Of a stretch of 64,000 nt of DNA, positions 47,959-59,695 are shown piece by piece (positions within the stretch are counted from its first letter, which is position 1; each line of letters starts with the position of its first letter). The stretch covers positions 3,658,001 to 3,722,000 of the forward strand of contig JAJFPB010000005.1 of assembly GCA_020881915.1 (NCBI GenBank). The letters run 5' to 3'. The notes under the pieces were generated by a model. It did no database searches. It was not told where the DNA came from and was given only the letters and a program-made list of their open reading frames with translations. The DNA is from Paramyrothecium sp. XJ0827. Lineage: Eukaryota; Ascomycota; Sordariomycetes; Hypocreales; Stachybotryaceae. Made by a program: the position numbers and the translations under genes.

Positions 47959-49899
47959 TTAGTTACCTCTACGCCCACCCGTGCTCATGAGGGTGATCTT
48001 CTGCTTCTTCTTCTTCTTGCCACCACCGCTGCCCCCGCTGCTAGAGCTCTTCTTTGGTACGCTTGTACCATTCTCCATTTCCTCGATCGCTTCGATTTGC
48101 AGCGCCAGCTCGGCTGTGCCAAGGAGCTCGTCGTCTTTGAGCCAGCCATCATCGGTCGGATTCGCTCGCGTGGGTTCTAGAACTGGCGACACGGCGATTG
48201 CAGGCGTCCCCCAAATTGTCCTTTGCGTGGATGGGCTTGTTGACATGGCAGCGAGTGTGTCAAACCCTTGCCGTGGCTCTGGCGGAGAGGTGCCCGACTG
48301 ACTGTTCAGTGGTTGAAAGTCCGCCGAATCCATTACAGGCACCGGCTCATCCTCCAATGGCTGCATCCTGCGCGAACCGGTAGAGCTTCGGATGGCGGCA
48401 GCTTCGATGTGTTCCGCTTGCACCCGCTCGCGTTCCTCTTGTGCCGCTTTGTCCCGGTTGCGCCTCCGCCTCCGTTCGATATCGTCGCGAAACGAGTCAA
48501 GAGTGCTGGCTGGAATGATGTCTGTCCAGTCGCACTCAAGAAAGCTGATGACACAGCCTTGAGGGAGATGGCCCAAGTACTTTGCGCGTTTCCGTAAGGC
48601 GTCATCGACGACATGTCCGGTGGAAATGTGCTCGACACGTGGGAGCAGCGTGGACGGGAACGAGGAGAATGCACCGTACTTGGTCTTGAGAATACGAATA
48701 TCCAACGGCGATAAGTAAAGGTGCGGTGGCGTGCTGTAGAAGTAGAAGTCGGCATCTGACGTCTGCTTTGACGGGGCGCCATCGAGGTCGACTTGCTCGA
48801 TCACGCCCGGCAAGTCAGATAAACGATCCTTTGCGACCGATATGGCTTTGATAGCCTTTTGCACCCATTCCCCATCTTGTCCAAACATCATCTCGTCCTC
48901 CTTCTCTTGTTGTAGCAATGCTGCAATCTCTTCGTCGAATTGGCCGGTCATGTAGTCGATGGTGCCTCTCATGATGCGAGCATAATCCAACACATTCGCT
49001 GCAAAATGCCAGGGAACATCGTTGCCGACGTTTAGGACATCAGACCCCCCTTCCCGGGGTAACGCTAACGTGGAGTTTGCGTTTCTCGCCATCAGGCGAA
49101 GTATCACGTCGTCGCCAATTCGGGGTAGGGGGCTTTCCTGACCAGCATAGAACCGAACCGGTCGCACCTCGTGCAGGTACACAGTGTCTTCGCAAATCGG
49201 GCATTTCTTCCATCTGGCTCCCCGCCCCGTCTTGGCATCATCGTCGAGCGCTGAGTTCATGAAACGAATCAAGCAAGACAAGCAGAAGATGTGACCACAT
49301 CTTGCCATACGGGGTGCTACTGGCTCTGAAAGGCATATGGGGCACGAAGCCTGCTGCGACTCGGCCGAAGCAATAACTTGCATGACGCCATTCCATTCCA
49401 AGTGCACATCGGCATCAGCCGCATGCTTCGTGTATGTTCCCTCGGGAGACACGACAAAGCGATAGTTGGCGTGCACATATCGTGCTTTATCGGCCGCATG
49501 GTAGCCAGATCCAGGGCCCCATGTAGGATTTCGACGATACGATCGGGCGTAGGATGTGTGGTCTTGGTAGGGTCGAGGCATCGAATAGTTCAGGAGATGG
49601 GTGATCGACGTCTGACCTCGGCGGCTGGAGGGATTCCTGACTGCGCGTAGCTCTGCCATGCTATCAAAGTCATCTAGGGAGTGGTGCGTGCCCTCCCCCA
49701 TACCTGGACGACGCTGGTTTCGGTGCTGTTTCCTCGTGCCCTGGCCTTTTCGCGGGACAGGCTGAGCGTGCGATGGCCCAACTGAACTAGGGCGACGGGA
49801 CGACTCGAAGCTCGTGGTCGGTGTCCCGGCCTGTGAAGTGGGTGTATATGTGGTTGGAATGGAAAGGGACTTCCCCAAGCTCGAGTTCGATGGATTCAT
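47959..49899 (-). CDS. RNF10/Mag2-type RING E3 ubiquitin ligase
   Basis: 646 aa from the first in-frame ATG (49,899). The RING at about residues 186-236 runs CPICL...RCGHIFCLSC...KKCPIC, with the long spacer before the last pair seen in RNF10/Mag2. It is preceded by the family segment HTSYARSYRRNPTWGPGSGYH...KARYVHANYRFVV. RNF10 and yeast Mag2 ubiquitinate 40S ribosomal proteins on stalled or initiating ribosomes. Downstream, LYLSPLDIRILKTKYG and CVISFLECDWTDIIP are also typical. The C-terminal tail is Ser/Gly then Lys-rich (KKKKKQK). The frame is open upstream to about 50,037 but offers only a GTG there. No introns. Confidence 0.88.
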   Translation of the reverse strand: MNPSNSSLGKSLSIPTTYTPTSQAGTPTTSFESSRRPSSVGPSHAQPVPRKGQGTRKQHRNQRRPGMGEGTHHSLDDFDSMAELRAVRNPSSRRGQTSITHLLNYSMPRPYQDHTSYARSYRRNPTWGPGSGYHAADKARYVHANYRFVVSPEGTYTKHAADADVHLEWNGVMQVIASAESQQASCPICLSEPVAPRMARCGHIFCLSCLIRFMNSALDDDAKTGRGARWKKCPICEDTVYLHEVRPVRFYAGQESPLPRIGDDVILRLMARNANSTLALPREGGSDVLNVGNDVPWHFAANVLDYARIMRGTIDYMTGQFDEEIAALLQQEKEDEMMFGQDGEWVQKAIKAISVAKDRLSDLPGVIEQVDLDGAPSKQTSDADFYFYSTPPHLYLSPLDIRILKTKYGAFSSFPSTLLPRVEHISTGHVVDDALRKRAKYLGHLPQGCVISFLECDWTDIIPASTLDSFRDDIERRRRRNRDKAAQEERERVQAEHIEAAAIRSSTGSRRMQPLEDEPVPVMDSADFQPLNSQSGTSPPEPRQGFDTLAAMSTSPSTQRTIWGTPAIAVSPVLEPTRANPTDDGWLKDDELLGTAELALQIEAIEEMENGTSVPKKSSSSGGSGGGKKKKKQKITLMSTGGRRGN

Positions 49900-51286
49900 G
49901 ACCGGCCGATCAGAGACAGCGGCTTGGGTGGCGGGAGGTGGAGGGAACGGGTAATTGAGTCGAACGTCCAAGTCGGATCTAATAGCTTGATCGTTTCGGA
50001 CGCCACCGGGCGAACCGGAACAGACCCACGGCTCCACGTCGGCGGCGCTTTACACGGTACGATTGAGAAAGATATGCGAAAACACCTGCTCGAGAAAAGC
50101 TCGCAAAAGCACTGTATTGATGAGGACAAATGTCGATGCTAATGAAATGAGCTTCTTCGGAGAGAGGGGTCCAGAATGAACGGACCCCAGGTAGAACAGA
50201 GAGAGGGTGGCAGCGGAATGGGTTGAGTCAATCAATGACGGCGGGGCAGTACAGTTCATGGTTGGAACACGCCCGGCAATTGGGGGAAGCCCGCAGGAGT
50301 GGATGGCAATAATTTTAGTCAGCCGAAATCACACGTGACATCACTCAGCGGAGTACTAAAATACCCGGACTGCAAAACGGCCTATTATCAAAAGCTGCCT
50401 TCGGGAATTATTAGAAAAAATAAAGAAAAGTATTATAATTCTTAAATAAACTTGAAATTATCTTCTAAGGATTTTCTGAGGAATTTTTAAAGGATTTACT
50501 CTTATTTTTTTTACAGACCGATTCACAAGAAAAGCTACTACTTCTTCTATATTATCAGTTCGTAGTTCCGCGGTCCGGGGTTTTCTGCTACCTGCTTGGC
50601 AAGGTGCCGTTCCTGGTTGTACGGCGGTATGGGTCTCGAGTCCAGAGTGAGATACCTACGAGCCCACCCCTGGCGTCTCACCAGGGACGAAACATTAGCA
50701 TCACCGTTTTGATCACTGGTTAGGATTATGGTCAGTCTCTTCAGTGGCCAAAACGGCGATATCACTGTTATATTCCTTCAAAAATACGGTGGGTGTGCTG
50801 CTAGGTAAGTAGGCTGGTACTCGGGGTATCAAAGATGGACTAAGTGGCATAATCCGCTGGGCTAGTACTATGCGCGCAACCATGCGTGTTCCTCTTGTCC
50901 TTGTCGCCTGTGGTCGCGGAGAAGTGTCTAGCAAGTCGCGCTTTGCGTTTTCCCAGGAATCCTGGCCGTCTAAGTAAATACCCAATATATTGCTATCTTG
51001 ACCCAAATAGGTCGGAGTGTCCCTGAATATTGAGGATATACCATGTATGATACAAAGATGCCAGACGAAGTGTTCAACATTAAGTGACGTAAGAAACAGA
51101 ATCATGACTATAAATTAGGTATTGACGATGATCCAGGCTTTCTGACGACGTTCTACCTCTCATCGTCGCCTACCGAGATCGGGGGAATCATTGACATACG
51201 ACAAAGGCTAAAACAGGTCAAATAAACCTGCATTGCAAAAGAGAGCGCCCAAGCTTGCGCGATGTATCCAGCTCGACTCTGCAGGC
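49900..51286. other. Intergenic with an AT-rich patch
   Basis: The stretch at about 50,390-50,520 is much more AT-rich than its surroundings and might be a small relic of a repeat. A 130-codon minus-strand frame at 50,713-51,105 has no recognisable domain. No RNA gene seen. Confidence 0.45.
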
Positions 51287-54119
51287 TTATTTGTCAGAGA
51301 GCTTATGCTTGATCTTGCTGAAGAAGGAGCTGAGTCGGTTCTTCTTCTTCTTGTCAGTCGTGGTGGATGCGGTATCCGTAGGCTTGCTGCTGCTCGCTGT
51401 AGTTTCCGCTGGCTTGGAGCTGGTACCGTTTGTGCCGTTCGCGCCATTGGCAGGGGTCTCTGTTGTTTCAGGCTTTGCCTCCTCAACCTTCGGCTCTGCG
51501 GGGGTGGACTCTACGGGCTTGGCGTCCTTGGAAGCAGTCTCCGCCGGCTTGGTCTCAGCAGCGGCAGGGACGGGCTGGACTTCCTTGAGCAGCTCAGCCT
51601 CTACAGCCTTCTTTTCCTCAACAGCTTCCGCATTGGCTGCTGCCTCTGGGCCCTTGTTGGCTTCAACAAACGACGACTTAACGACGCTGGGCACCTCGGC
51701 TGATGTATCAGCTGGCTTCGCCTCCTCGACCTTGGTTTCGTCAACCTTGGCCTCATCGGCGGCGGGGACTGGCTTGACTTCTTTCAAGAGCTCAGTCTCA
51801 ACGGCCTTCTTCTCCTCGACAGCAGTGGCGTTGGCAGCAGCTTCAGGGCTTTGGCCAGCTTCGGCAATGGACTCCTTCACCTCACTGGGGACCAGAGGGG
51901 CGACGACCACAGGCTTGGACTCTTCACGAGCCGGCTCTACTACCTTCGACTCCTCGCTTGCAGCAGGCACCGGCTTCACTTCCTCGAGAAGCTCCGATTC
52001 GACCGCCTTCTTATCCTGAACGGCTTCCGTGTTTGCGGCCGCCTCGGGGCTCTTGTTAGCCTCAATGATGGATTCTTTCACCTCGGCAGGAACCTCAGGC
52101 GAGATCTCCTCCCTGGTCTCCTCCTTGGTGTGCGTGGCCAGAGCATCCTGCACCGAGGTCGGGAGCTGCTGCTTGACAGAATCAGGCAGGTTCTTGCTGG
52201 CAGTGTCCGTAACAGTTGCGCTAGCCTGGGTGACAACGGGCGCAGCCTTATCAACGACAGCATCTTTGGCGAAGACCGCGGCACCAAGTGCTGCGGCGCC
52301 AGTCGCAGCAGCAGTCGCAGCGATGGTAGCACCAACAGACCCGCTTCCCTCGGACTTCTCAGTACCCACGCCAGCAGTACCCTCGGCGGTGGATGGGGCT
52401 TCAGGAACCTTCTCCTTGAGTTCCTCCTCCAGGTGAGCCTTCTCCTTGACTTCCTCAGGGATAGCACTGGCCTCGGGGTCCACACCAGCCTTCTGCTGAC
52501 TTTCCTTGACGATATCAGGGACCTTGGACTCTAGGGGTACCTGACCTGCAAGTTCGGTAGTAGTGGCACCAGCTCCGACGGTGTTGATTGTAACATCGTT
52601 GCCACCGATGGGCAAGCTAGACTCCGGGATGAGGTTGCTGGAAACTGGTGGCAGCTGCGTATCGACACCCGCCAGAGCGTCGCTCTTCTCGTACGACTCC
52701 TTATCGAGCTTGACGTTGTCGTTGATGCCTTGAGCGCTGACTGTTTCGGGAACCTTCTCGCCGGGTTCCAACTTGATAGGATTGACCGCACCAGCAGCTG
52801 CGGGCAAGGGATTGATGCCAATAAACTTGTTGAGCTCATCTGCGGGCGTGATAGGGAAACCGCCGGGTACATCTGATGGGGTGGCCTGAGGCTCCTTCTC
52901 AAGAGTGTCCTTTTCGAGGGGCTGTTCGCCAGCCAGCTGAGCCGTGGTAGACGTAGGGGTAACTGTGTTCAGGATAGCCGCGGTCGAGTCAGCTCCTGTC
53001 AGATCGGCAGCAGTGAGCAGGTTGTTGTCATTGCCTTCGTGATCGACCTCCTTGGGGGCGGAATCGCTGGCGACCCACTGGTTATCCACGACGAACTACA
53101 AAATTTTATGTTAGCATATTCTCATAGCTGTTCGCTCTAGTTGAAAATGAAGAACAAGTAGGCAGAATCTCTGAAAAGTGCCATGTCGCAGAGTGCTCCG
53201 GTGCTCGTCAGTCTATCGAATTTGGGGAATGGCAGTTCTTGTGGTCCCAAGACGCGGTTGTGCACCAGTCAAGAAACGCGCCTCTGGGTGGAAAAAGAAA
53301 TTGCTGATTGAGATGCCATAGGAATTTATGAGCGCATGATACTGCAGCATCCGAGGGGAGGATATAAACCATGGGCGTAAATGTGGACTCGGCGCTCTCA
53401 TTTGGGCCTGGCGGGGGGTGCGTCTTCGCCGATACAGTGATTGTGACAGGCAAGGCGCAAAGTCGCAAGTCGGCAAACCGAAGATCCAACTTTTGCCGCC
53501 AACCGTACGTAATCAGGCAACGCGGCTTTCCAACTTGTCGAAATCAGATGTTATGTTGGGTGGTACCGTTTGGCGGTGAGTGAGTAGCTCATCGATGCGC
53601 AAGCATCGGTTGGCTCGACATTTCGTAATTGTAGCCACAAGGTCCATTTTCGCACATCGCAGCGACTCAATGGCAGGCAAGTACAATGCTCCAGAAGCGA
53701 GATGGCATGAGAGTCAGGAGATGCTACTAACCTTGTAGTGAATTTTGTTGCCGTCGGCGGGTAGAGACAGGTCGACGGTCTTCTGGAAGATGGCGCCGTC
53801 CTTGTCGAGCTTGACGCTCTTCGTCCAGCCATCAAAGGTACCAGTCACATATACCTCCTCGGCGGGTTTCTCCCTAAGAGTTCTGCCATTAGCACAATGC
53901 AATTGAGAATGCTTGCAAAAGAGATGGTCAGGTCTGTGCAAGGTAGGAGAGATTGAATCGATCGGAGGAATCAAGAAGTCCGCGCGGTGTGCGATGTTGC
54001 GCTATGCGGAGGCTCCATGACGTCTGTGTCTTGTCTTGTGATGGCGACAACAACCTTGGCGCCGATACAGAAGGAATGAGTTCATGATTGACGTACCACT
54101 TGAAGGTGAACTTGCCCAT
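51287..54119 (-). CDS. Crp1/Mdg1-like CBM48 (AMPK glycogen-binding type) protein
   Basis: Three exons (54119-54097, 53873-53732, 53095-51287) give 657 aa. The N-terminus reads MGKFTFKWEKPAEEVYVTGT then FDGWTKSVKLDKDG...IHYKFVVDNQWVASD, a CBM48/AMPK1-type carbohydrate-binding fold as in yeast Crp1 and Mdg1. The remaining about 560 residues are low-complexity (Ala/Glu/Lys/Val/Pro) with an internal triplication, probably disordered, ending in a basic segment (FFSKIKHKLSDK). Yeast relatives are linked to pheromone signalling and cruciform-DNA binding, but the function here is unknown. Intron 2 is 636 nt, long for a fungal gene, yet both splice sites are canonical and the domain is continuous across it. 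Intron 1 is 223 nt. Confidence 0.87.
51550..52110 (-). repeat. Triplicated module inside the CBM48 protein
   Basis: Three successive modules of about 60 codons share the pattern EVKxSIxEAxKSPEAAAN, then KKAVExELLKEVKPVPAA. They occupy roughly 52,110-51,960, 51,890-51,755 and 51,700-51,555. The spacers between them vary in length. Confidence 0.8.
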
Positions 54120-56159
54120 GGCTGCGGATAAGGTAGCGATGCGAATCAGAGAGTTCGGGATAGGAATTGCTGGTCTACAAGTATTAGGGGAACTGAATGT
54201 TGGGGGAGAAGTTGGCGGGAGGACTGGAAGAGAGGAAGAGAGAGAGGGAGGGAGGTGAAATTACTGGTTGATCTGGTGGTTGGTGCGGAGCTTACCTTAG
54301 CTTAGGTACCTTGCCTGGTACCTTAGCTTGACCCAGGTGGTGCCTTGGCTCTGGCGGTAAGTTTCTCGTCGGGCAAGGAAAGGTGCGGTAGGGTAAGGTA
54401 GCCGCCAGCCACCTCACTTTGCTCTGCCTGCCTCTGACGGAATCAGGCACGGGCCTGGGTAGCCCTCCCAATACGGATTTCGGGACTGGGATGCTTGAGT
54501 TGGCGATGGTTGACGTACCCGCTGTACGCAATGGCGACACGAAAGCGAAAGTCATAGAATGTAATACAGTACACTTGTAAGTCCAGGAACCGAAGGCGTT
54601 GGTTGATTGATTGATTGTGTGTCCCTCTGCCTTCCGGCCCCTTCCCATCGTCCTTGCACGCTCAATCTACGGCAGTCTGCTCTTCTTCCCTCGCGAGATG
54701 ATGCTCGGCAACGGAGCCGTGTATCCGGCGGTCCTTGGGTAGGATTGCAGCAGCGGTAAGAGTCAGGTCAGGTAGGCGGTGAATCTTGCAATGCCGCCAA
54801 CGCGGCTACCGCCCTTCCTTTCCCAAGCTCTCTGCCAAGGCACGGGAAACATTTATCAAGTGTGGTCCCATACATGTATGACTCAATGGATGGGCCATGC
54901 TACAGTTGTATCTTTATGTTGTCCAATGTCATTTTTGTTTGGGGTTTCTAGAAATCCCCTAGTTGAACCAATAGCTTTATGAAGTTAGTAACTAAAAAGA
55001 TATCCCTTTCCGCTTGGAGCCTCTTGGTTTGATAGGTGCTTCCTCTAAGGCAAGTCCTGTGGGAGATACCTCAATCTCTTCATACCTTGGACAATTCGCC
55101 AAAAGCCCGCTTTCAGTTAAAGCTCAGCCCACCCACGCTCAGCTCCCAAAGCTGCGCAAGCTCCAGCGTTTATGGGGAAGATTTTTTTGCATTCGAGATG
55201 CTTCTACGAGGGCCATGCCCAATAAGGAGACTCTCCGGAACAGTGAAATTACACCTCGTCACGCGCAGAGCTTGAGCAATGGCCTCGACCAGGGCCTGGA
55301 TCCACCTGCTTGTGGGCCAAGCGCGCGTGCACGGATGTAGCGAAGCTTCTGGCCTCAATACTACTGTTGAGGACCAACTGGTGGGGTTGTCCTCTTGGAG
55401 AGCTTCTCACCTAGGGTAGAGCTGTAGTTCCCACAACAGTGGTGGCCGTTCTTCTCGAAGCCAAGCAGAAGGGCTCGAACTAGAAAAAACATAGCGAATA
55501 CAAATCGGACGTGAAGCGAAGTTTGAAGAGTTTTTTCACACCCTATATGCTGGCTTGTGAGTTGAGCGGGCTCTACGAAGGCCGCAGGCGACCGGCCGAT
55601 TCGTTTATTGTCTGAATGAACGTTGGCGCTAATTTCGTCATCTTTGTCTCTCGTGGCATGTAAGTAGTAGCCACTCGACATGTGAGCGTGCTTGACAGGT
55701 GCTCCATTTTATTTCCTCTCGTCTTTTCCGCTATGACGGATTCGGCGGCATCGAGGACAGCGGCCCTGTGGAATCGACGAAAACGGCAACTGCGTCATCG
55801 CTCATATTTCAAGTCACTACCTACCCTGCAACAGGTGCCGAGATTTACTTCGATTGAGTCCACAGCATGAGGCCAAAACAACGTTACGCCAATTTTGCAA
55901 TGTTTCTGAGTAGCAAATGGAGACCAGCACCCGGCGATTCATCATTGTTATTGCAACCTTTAAGGCTTTGGTATTCCATGCCAGTCTAGGCACACTCGAG
56001 CATGTGCCTGATAGGCGAAGGCATCTACCGTTTCCCTTCACAACTCCTTGTATACGTATTCACAGACCATGGCTGTAATGAGATGCCATCGTGGGAAGCT
56101 GGTGTCTCGGGCACAAAATCGTTCTTGCACTAAAATGGTATCGACTCTGGAGCATTTCT
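54120..56159. other. Intergenic, no gene seen
   Basis: About 2.0 kb upstream of the CBM48 gene and downstream of the RDEL gene. Contains ACCTTAGCTTAGGTACCTTGCC-like direct and inverted motifs near 54,290-54,330. A 106-codon minus-strand frame at 55,361-55,681 has no recognisable domain. Confidence 0.45.
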
Positions 56160-57012
56160 TTACAATTCATCCCGAACCTCTGTGCCGCTTGACGATGGCG
56201 CCGCTTCAGAAGCAGCTTCCTTTGCCTTGAGTGTCTTCACCTTGACCACAAACTTTGTCTTCAAATCTCCGTCGGCTTGCTCGTTCAGGGGCCAGCCTAC
56301 TACGCCCCCGTCCTCCGGTTCTGGGCTATACTTGGCGAGGTCAAGGAGTTTATCTGCAATGGGCATCAGTTAGAAACCTGGCAACACGACTACAGATATG
56401 GATCGTCTCCAACTCACCCTTGCACGAACTGCTTCCCGCAACCCACAACGGCAACACGGGGTATAGAGCGCCAGGCGCAAAGATGGCAACCTTCTGCTCA
56501 TCCTGTGCGCGGTCCACCTCTTCGGCCTTGGGGAAGGTGACCGTAGCGGCCAGCTGTTCGTCCTCCTCCTTGGGTTTGTCGAAGACGGCAAATAGTCCCT
56601 TGCCCTTGCCGTCGGTGCGATCCTGCTCTTCGATCCACTCTCGAACTTCGAGAGGCACGTCCTTGTATTCCATGAGGAGAATGCTCCGATCGTGCAGGTG
56701 ACGGTCCCAGCCGGCCCAACTGCCAGGGTACTCACGACCTGAAAAGAAGGTCTTGAGTCCTTTGGCCCAAGAATACAAGCCTTTAGGCTGGCGGTCCATC
56801 AGGTTATGCAAGCTGTACTCAAAGGCGGGGAATGTCCCCGACGCCTCGCATTCAGGCTCGAACGCCGAGATGGCCTCGGAGCTGAAGGGATCCTTCCATG
56901 CGAAACCCTTGACGAGGTCTGTCTCTGGCTTCGGTGGGGGCTTCTTGCCGAAAAGCGCAGTCGCAGAGCCAGCCAGCAACGCAATGGCTAGTGGTGCCGA
57001 TGTGACCTTCAT
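56160..57012 (-). CDS. Putative ER-lumenal protein with signal peptide and C-terminal RDEL
   Basis: Two exons (57012-56418, 56353-56160) give 262 aa. The N-terminus MKVTSAPLAIALLAGSATAL is a clear signal peptide with an A-x-A-like cleavage site. The protein ends GTEVRDEL, and RDEL at the extreme C-terminus is a KDEL/HDEL-type retrieval signal, so it is predicted to be a soluble ER resident. Between them lie WKDPFSSEAISAFEPECEAS, FFSGREYPGSWAGWDRHLHD and a Glu/Lys-rich segment. The two cysteines in CEAS and SSSCK could form a disulphide. I recognise no known domain. The intron is 64 nt (GTGAGT...TTGCAG). The chance that RDEL is coincidental is low given the signal peptide. Confidence 0.8.
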
Positions 57013-59695
57013 GGTGACTATGATAGGGAGTTGGCAGCAGCGTGTCCGGAATCAGCAGCCCAAGAGAAGAAGAGCCAAGGATCGAATTACGTTCAGAGCA
57101 AGTGTAGATGTGGAAGTAGGGGAGATCAGTTCTTCACCTCACCGTTCCACGCCCGATAGTTGGGATATATACCCCAACATTGTTGTAAATGCATTGCTGG
57201 CCTCATCGGACGGTTCGAGCTCCGGATTTCCATATTAGATGAATTAGTTGGAGATCCAAGGAGGCCGAGGTGGATGCGGGGCATCATGCTCCGGTGTCGA
57301 TTGGCAGCCATGGACCGCAGTTGGGGAAGTTTGGGGAAGACGGGGTCCAAGCAATACAAAAAAGTTGGCCCGTGATTGAGGTCACTCACGGTGAGTGATG
57401 ACTCGAGCCGGATCATTGGGAACAGCTGGTTGTGCTGCCTCGGATTTTCTTGTTGTGTTATGTGTCTTGCAGGTTGTTTCGACCGAGCTGCGAGCACCTT
57501 GCACTAATAATGCTTTCTCCTACTTTGTACAGAGCAACGTCATCTCGGCGGCACATGCGGGCTTAGGCCTGCCTTCATCACTCACGGACCGGCAGCAAGG
57601 GCAAAGCTGCCGGAGGGCACGTTCCCCCGCGCACGGGGCATTACCATTCATCCTGTTGTCTGCAGGGTGCTTATCTACCCCATCACGGCTGGCATTGGCT
57701 GGGGCCGGAACCCAAGGGCGCTCACCGGGTGCACCATTCTGCGTTCGAAAGCAAAAGCGGACGATAGCCGAATTGAAGCGAGATGCGTTACGATTTGGTT
57801 GCCGTGTAGTTTAGCTTATGGCCTGAAACCAGCGAGTCCTTTTTCAGGACCGGGCAGCGATATCCACTTCAACAGCCAAGTTCAACTCGGTGTGACGCGA
57901 GCTCACGCACTCAACAACTGTGTCGATATATTGCTCCATTCGTCATGAGATTATTCTGGGCACCACTGAAAATGTGCTCTCCTTTTGGACTATTCCAGTT
58001 CACGGTTGCAGCGTCAAGTGTACTCACAGTAAACAGTACGACGCTGCCGCCGCTGCAATATTCGATGACCGCTCACGGTTGATTGGAGGGATGCAATGCA
58101 ACGAGGGTCACTATGCAATTGACAAATCCAGCGTGTCGGCAACGGTGATTTGAAGAATAGGACGAATCATTCGACAATCATAGCCTAACCACGTGTGCGA
58201 AGTGTGATGAGGTTCCTCGGAACAATGGCCTATCTCTTACACAATTACAAACCCCGATACAACTCCCGATCCAATGATGCGTTTGTAGAATGGGAGGGCC
58301 AGAAATGCTCGACCTTGGTGTTGTTGGAGCCAGCAAACTGCTGAAACATGGCTTGCAGGAATCAGGCGCCCGGCTTGTCCAGCGTATGGCTGAATCATGA
58401 ATACCTACCTCAACAGGGGTACGCTACGAAACAAACCCGACCTTGGTTCCATGGAGCGTCTGTCTCCTCGTCAGCCCACTGCCAGATCGAGCCGTATGGC
58501 GACCGCGCTGCAGATCTCCTGCGGGCTGTCCGCCCCCTCGAAGTTAACGCCCGGAAAACGGACCAACCGGCGGACTTGGACTGCCATTCCACCCCTACAG
58601 GGCAGTCTGACGCCTGGCGGGTCGATGCACAATCTTACTGGTCAGGGGAAATAGGGGCAACGTTCGTGGGCCACTTCCGCTCAACATCCCTGTGTAGCTA
58701 TGTCACTACTTTAAAAAAGTCACCGGAGACAAGGGCCAAGTCGTGCTTTTGACAACAGCGCCAAGCATGCCCTTATCTCCGCCCAAATCGACCAGCAAGT
58801 GGATATCTGATGCTGAAAGGACTTTGGTGTTGCCGCCGGGGTTGTCTTGCTGTTTCCTGGCAGCATCCCAGAATCGCCACACCATTTCATTTGGTTCGGA
58901 AAGGAAGGATGCGGCTAAGTTGGAGAGAACCACGCTAAAGTTCTTACTCCTGCAGCTAGTCACCCTTGGGGAGAGTGGAGTTTCGCCAAGATTGCTCTAT
59001 TAATACTATATTCTCACTCTATCCGACAATGATAGCACCGCCCGCCCACAAACTTGTGGAACAATACGGAGCAGGAACAGTGACCAGAGGCCCGTATTGA
59101 CACCAATCTACCAGAGTCAAAGTCTAGCCTGGGTGGCTGAGACAATGCAAACGCGCTCTGCGGTCCTAAGTGGCTTTCTGCTCCTGCTCATGCTGATGCT
59201 CACCATCTGATGTTAAGGACTGCTTTCGTAGTAGTGGCCCTTCTGTCGCTCGGCCCCTACTCGCCCATTGCACCCACACAATTGGTCTGGTAGCTGGGAG
59301 TTGGCATTTTGTAGTATTACCAAGCAAGGGTTGCTGAAGCTGATCAGACCCATATCGCGCAAGCGTGTGATCCTAAACCCCCTCTCGCTCCGGGACCTGG
59401 GTCCTGTATTGGAAGTCCACTCAATGCTACCATGCCCGCAATCGACCCAATAGGCCGGGATATAGTGTGCAAGTATTCATGGCCAGTGTCGTGCAACGGG
59501 GAGTCAGGCTCGGGGAGATATTCTCTGCCTCTGCCCACCATCTTTTCCTTCTTCCCTCACCTCTGAACTGCGCCTGTTCACGACTTGTCGACGCCAATGT
59601 GAACCTAGCCAGCGTGTCGAAATCTATCGATTGATTAGCGCTGCGCTCTTCTCGCCTTTGGTGGTGGAGGAGGCAAAGGAATCCCGGAAGCGCCA
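57013..59695. other. Divergent intergenic region, no gene seen
   Basis: About 2.7 kb between the RDEL gene (-) and the GH114 gene (+). Several short open frames exist, but none has a recognisable domain or a supporting splice pattern. Confidence 0.45.

Noticed and set aside
51233..52534. Long plus-strand frames opposite the CBM48 gene
   Set aside because: Antisense shadows of the Ala/Glu/Lys-rich repeats; no domain, and the minus strand has the spliced CBM48 frame.
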